From Lacinutrix venerupis (GTDB lineage: Bacteria > Bacteroidota > Bacteroidia > Flavobacteriales > Flavobacteriaceae), in NCBI RefSeq assembly GCF_003663945.1, contig NZ_RCCH01000006.1, positions 124,001-188,000 on the forward strand: a stretch of 64,000 nucleotides of DNA, in the 5' to 3' direction. The notes beneath the pieces are model-generated. The model had not been told where the DNA came from, made no database searches, and was given only the letters and a program-made list of their open reading frames with translations. Positions within the stretch are counted from its first letter, which is position 1; each line of letters begins with the position of its first letter. Positions 63,209 through 64,000 of this stretch are shown here, one piece after another. The translations under genes and the position numbers were made by a program.

Positions 63209-63294
63209 TTGGGCGTTACCTAAAGGTCGGGCTTTCCGCTATATCTTTTTTTTACGTGCCTCAAAAAAAGGATGCCGCATCAATCCCTAACGCA
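63209..63294. repeat. GC-rich intergenic repeat element
   Basis: An 86-bp segment with clearly higher GC than its surroundings, framed by GCGTTA (63213-63218) and TAACGC (63288-63293) in inverted orientation, with internal GGTCGGGCTTTCCGC and GATGCCGCATC. I remember very similar intergenic segments (CGGGCTTTCCGCTATATC ... GGATGCCGC ... CAATCCCTAACGC) in other Flavobacteriaceae; this is unverified. Confidence 0.6.
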
Positions 63295-63395
63295 ATTAAC
63301 CTATAATCAATATTTATAATTGTATAGAACAATTCATTTTTATTGAGTTAATTTTTATAAGGTAAATTGTAAATTCGTAATAGAAAAAAGAATTT

Positions 63396-64000
63396 ATGAA
63401 ATTAGTATTATCACCAGCAAAATCTTTAGATTTTGAAAGCAAATTACCAACAGAGAATTATACAGAAGCTCAATTTTTAAATCAGTCTGAGAAAATTAGC
63501 AAAATACTTAAAAAGAAATCTGCTAAAGGAATTTCAGAATTAATGCATGTTAGTGATGCTTTAGGGCAGCTTAATTACGAGCGTAATCAAGACTGGCAAT
63601 TGCCATTTACTACAGAGAATGCAAGGCAAGCAGCTTACGCATTTAGTGGTGATGTTTATAAAGGATTAGATGCTTATACTATTTCAAAAGATAAAATAGA
63701 CGTTTTACAAGAAAAAGTAAGAATACTTTCAGGTTTGTATGGTATTTTAAAACCCTTAGATTTAATTCAACCATATAGATTAGAAATGGGAACTAAATTA
63801 CCTATTGGCACCAAAAAGAATCTTTATGAATTTTGGAAAAAAGACGTTGTAAAAGCACTTAATGAAGAATTACAAGACGATGAGGTTTTTGTAAATTTAG
63901 CCAGTAAAGAATACTTTAAAGCAATAGATGTTAAGGCGTTAAAAGTACCAGTTGTAACTGTAGACTTTAAAGAGTTTAAAAACGGAAAATATAAAATTGT
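63396..64000 (+). CDS. yaaA: YaaA-like peroxide stress protein, 5' part
   Basis: 201 complete codons of the YaaA/DUF328 family; the gene runs off the window end with no stop. N-terminus MKLVLSPAKSLDFES (family typical), LYGILKPLDLIQPYRLEMG in the middle, and FVNLASKEYFKAID near the edge. E. coli YaaA lowers free iron and limits oxidative DNA damage. Start is the ATG at 63396, which begins the usual N-terminus. The GC-rich repeat and an AT-rich stretch precede it. Confidence 0.93.
   Translation, partial: MKLVLSPAKSLDFESKLPTENYTEAQFLNQSEKISKILKKKSAKGISELMHVSDALGQLNYERNQDWQLPFTTENARQAAYAFSGDVYKGLDAYTISKDKIDVLQEKVRILSGLYGILKPLDLIQPYRLEMGTKLPIGTKKNLYEFWKKDVVKALNEELQDDEVFVNLASKEYFKAIDVKALKVPVVTVDFKEFKNGKYKI

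Overview
This window is a stretch of core chromosome from a low-GC marine-type Flavobacteriaceae bacterium (Bacteroidota). The evidence is a very AT-rich sequence, Bacteroidota-type -7 promoter boxes (TAnnTTTG), few Shine-Dalgarno sequences, several proteins with type IX secretion (T9SS) C-terminal sorting tails, lipoproteins with an acidic stretch after the lipid-modified cysteine, and flavobacterial gene pairings. The species cannot be named from the sequence alone. I see no rRNA, tRNA, CRISPR array, insertion sequence or prophage. About 64 protein genes are supported. The first (carB) and last (yaaA) run off the window edges.

Layout. 1-4.8 kb: 3' part of carB, a secreted blue-copper-like protein, then a minus-strand rmuC / small membrane protein / thioesterase operon. 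4.8-13.2 kb: a vitamin B12 salvage locus. It has a BtuFCD-type ABC importer on the minus strand and, divergently, a cobalamin riboswitch followed by a BtuB-like TonB-dependent receptor and a BtuG-like surface beta-propeller lipoprotein. Facing these is a DUF71/Dph6-like ATP pyrophosphatase that overlaps an S41 protease lipoprotein gene. 13.3-15.6 kb: an ECF sigma factor with a probable self-recognised promoter, a membrane anti-sigma-like protein and two DUF4252 proteins. 15.6-22.7 kb: purB and a conserved partner, a haem-binding protein, a glycosyltransferase, a serine hydrolase, a DnaJ-KTSC protein and an orphan secreted protein.

23-34.5 kb: pyrG, yidC, a MORN/YwqK-like protein, a two-domain fasciclin lipoprotein, mnmA, a T9SS subtilase, an NMO/FabK-like flavoprotein, a MATE exporter and a small acidic protein. 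34.5-39.1 kb: PAP2 phosphatase, then a minus-strand GT2 / tandem LAB_N / GT39 cassette that looks like a lipid-linked sugar transfer system, with a divergent NAD-dependent epimerase. 39.3-46.3 kb: lipoprotein, SprT-like protein, mannose-1-phosphate guanylyltransferase, DUF389 protein, MlaFE-type lipid transporter and PafA phosphatase.

46.3-53.5 kb: envelope and protein-quality genes, namely SdpI-like, acyl-CoA-binding protein, psd, cdsA, LUD, ftsH, rsfS, then birA, an SRPBCC protein and pyrE. 53.6-64 kb: Nudix hydrolase, a large T9SS protein with three regular cysteine-framed repeats, M14 carboxypeptidase, SulP transporter, coaD, ddl, a stand-alone PASTA protein, rluD, a GC-rich intergenic repeat and yaaA.

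The most interesting parts are the B12 locus (riboswitch with a predictable kissing loop, BtuG-like protein and DUF71 protein together), the autoregulated ECF/DUF4252 unit, the three-gene lipid-sugar cassette, and the three-repeat T9SS protein. All functions are assigned by reading protein motifs and context. No database search was run.
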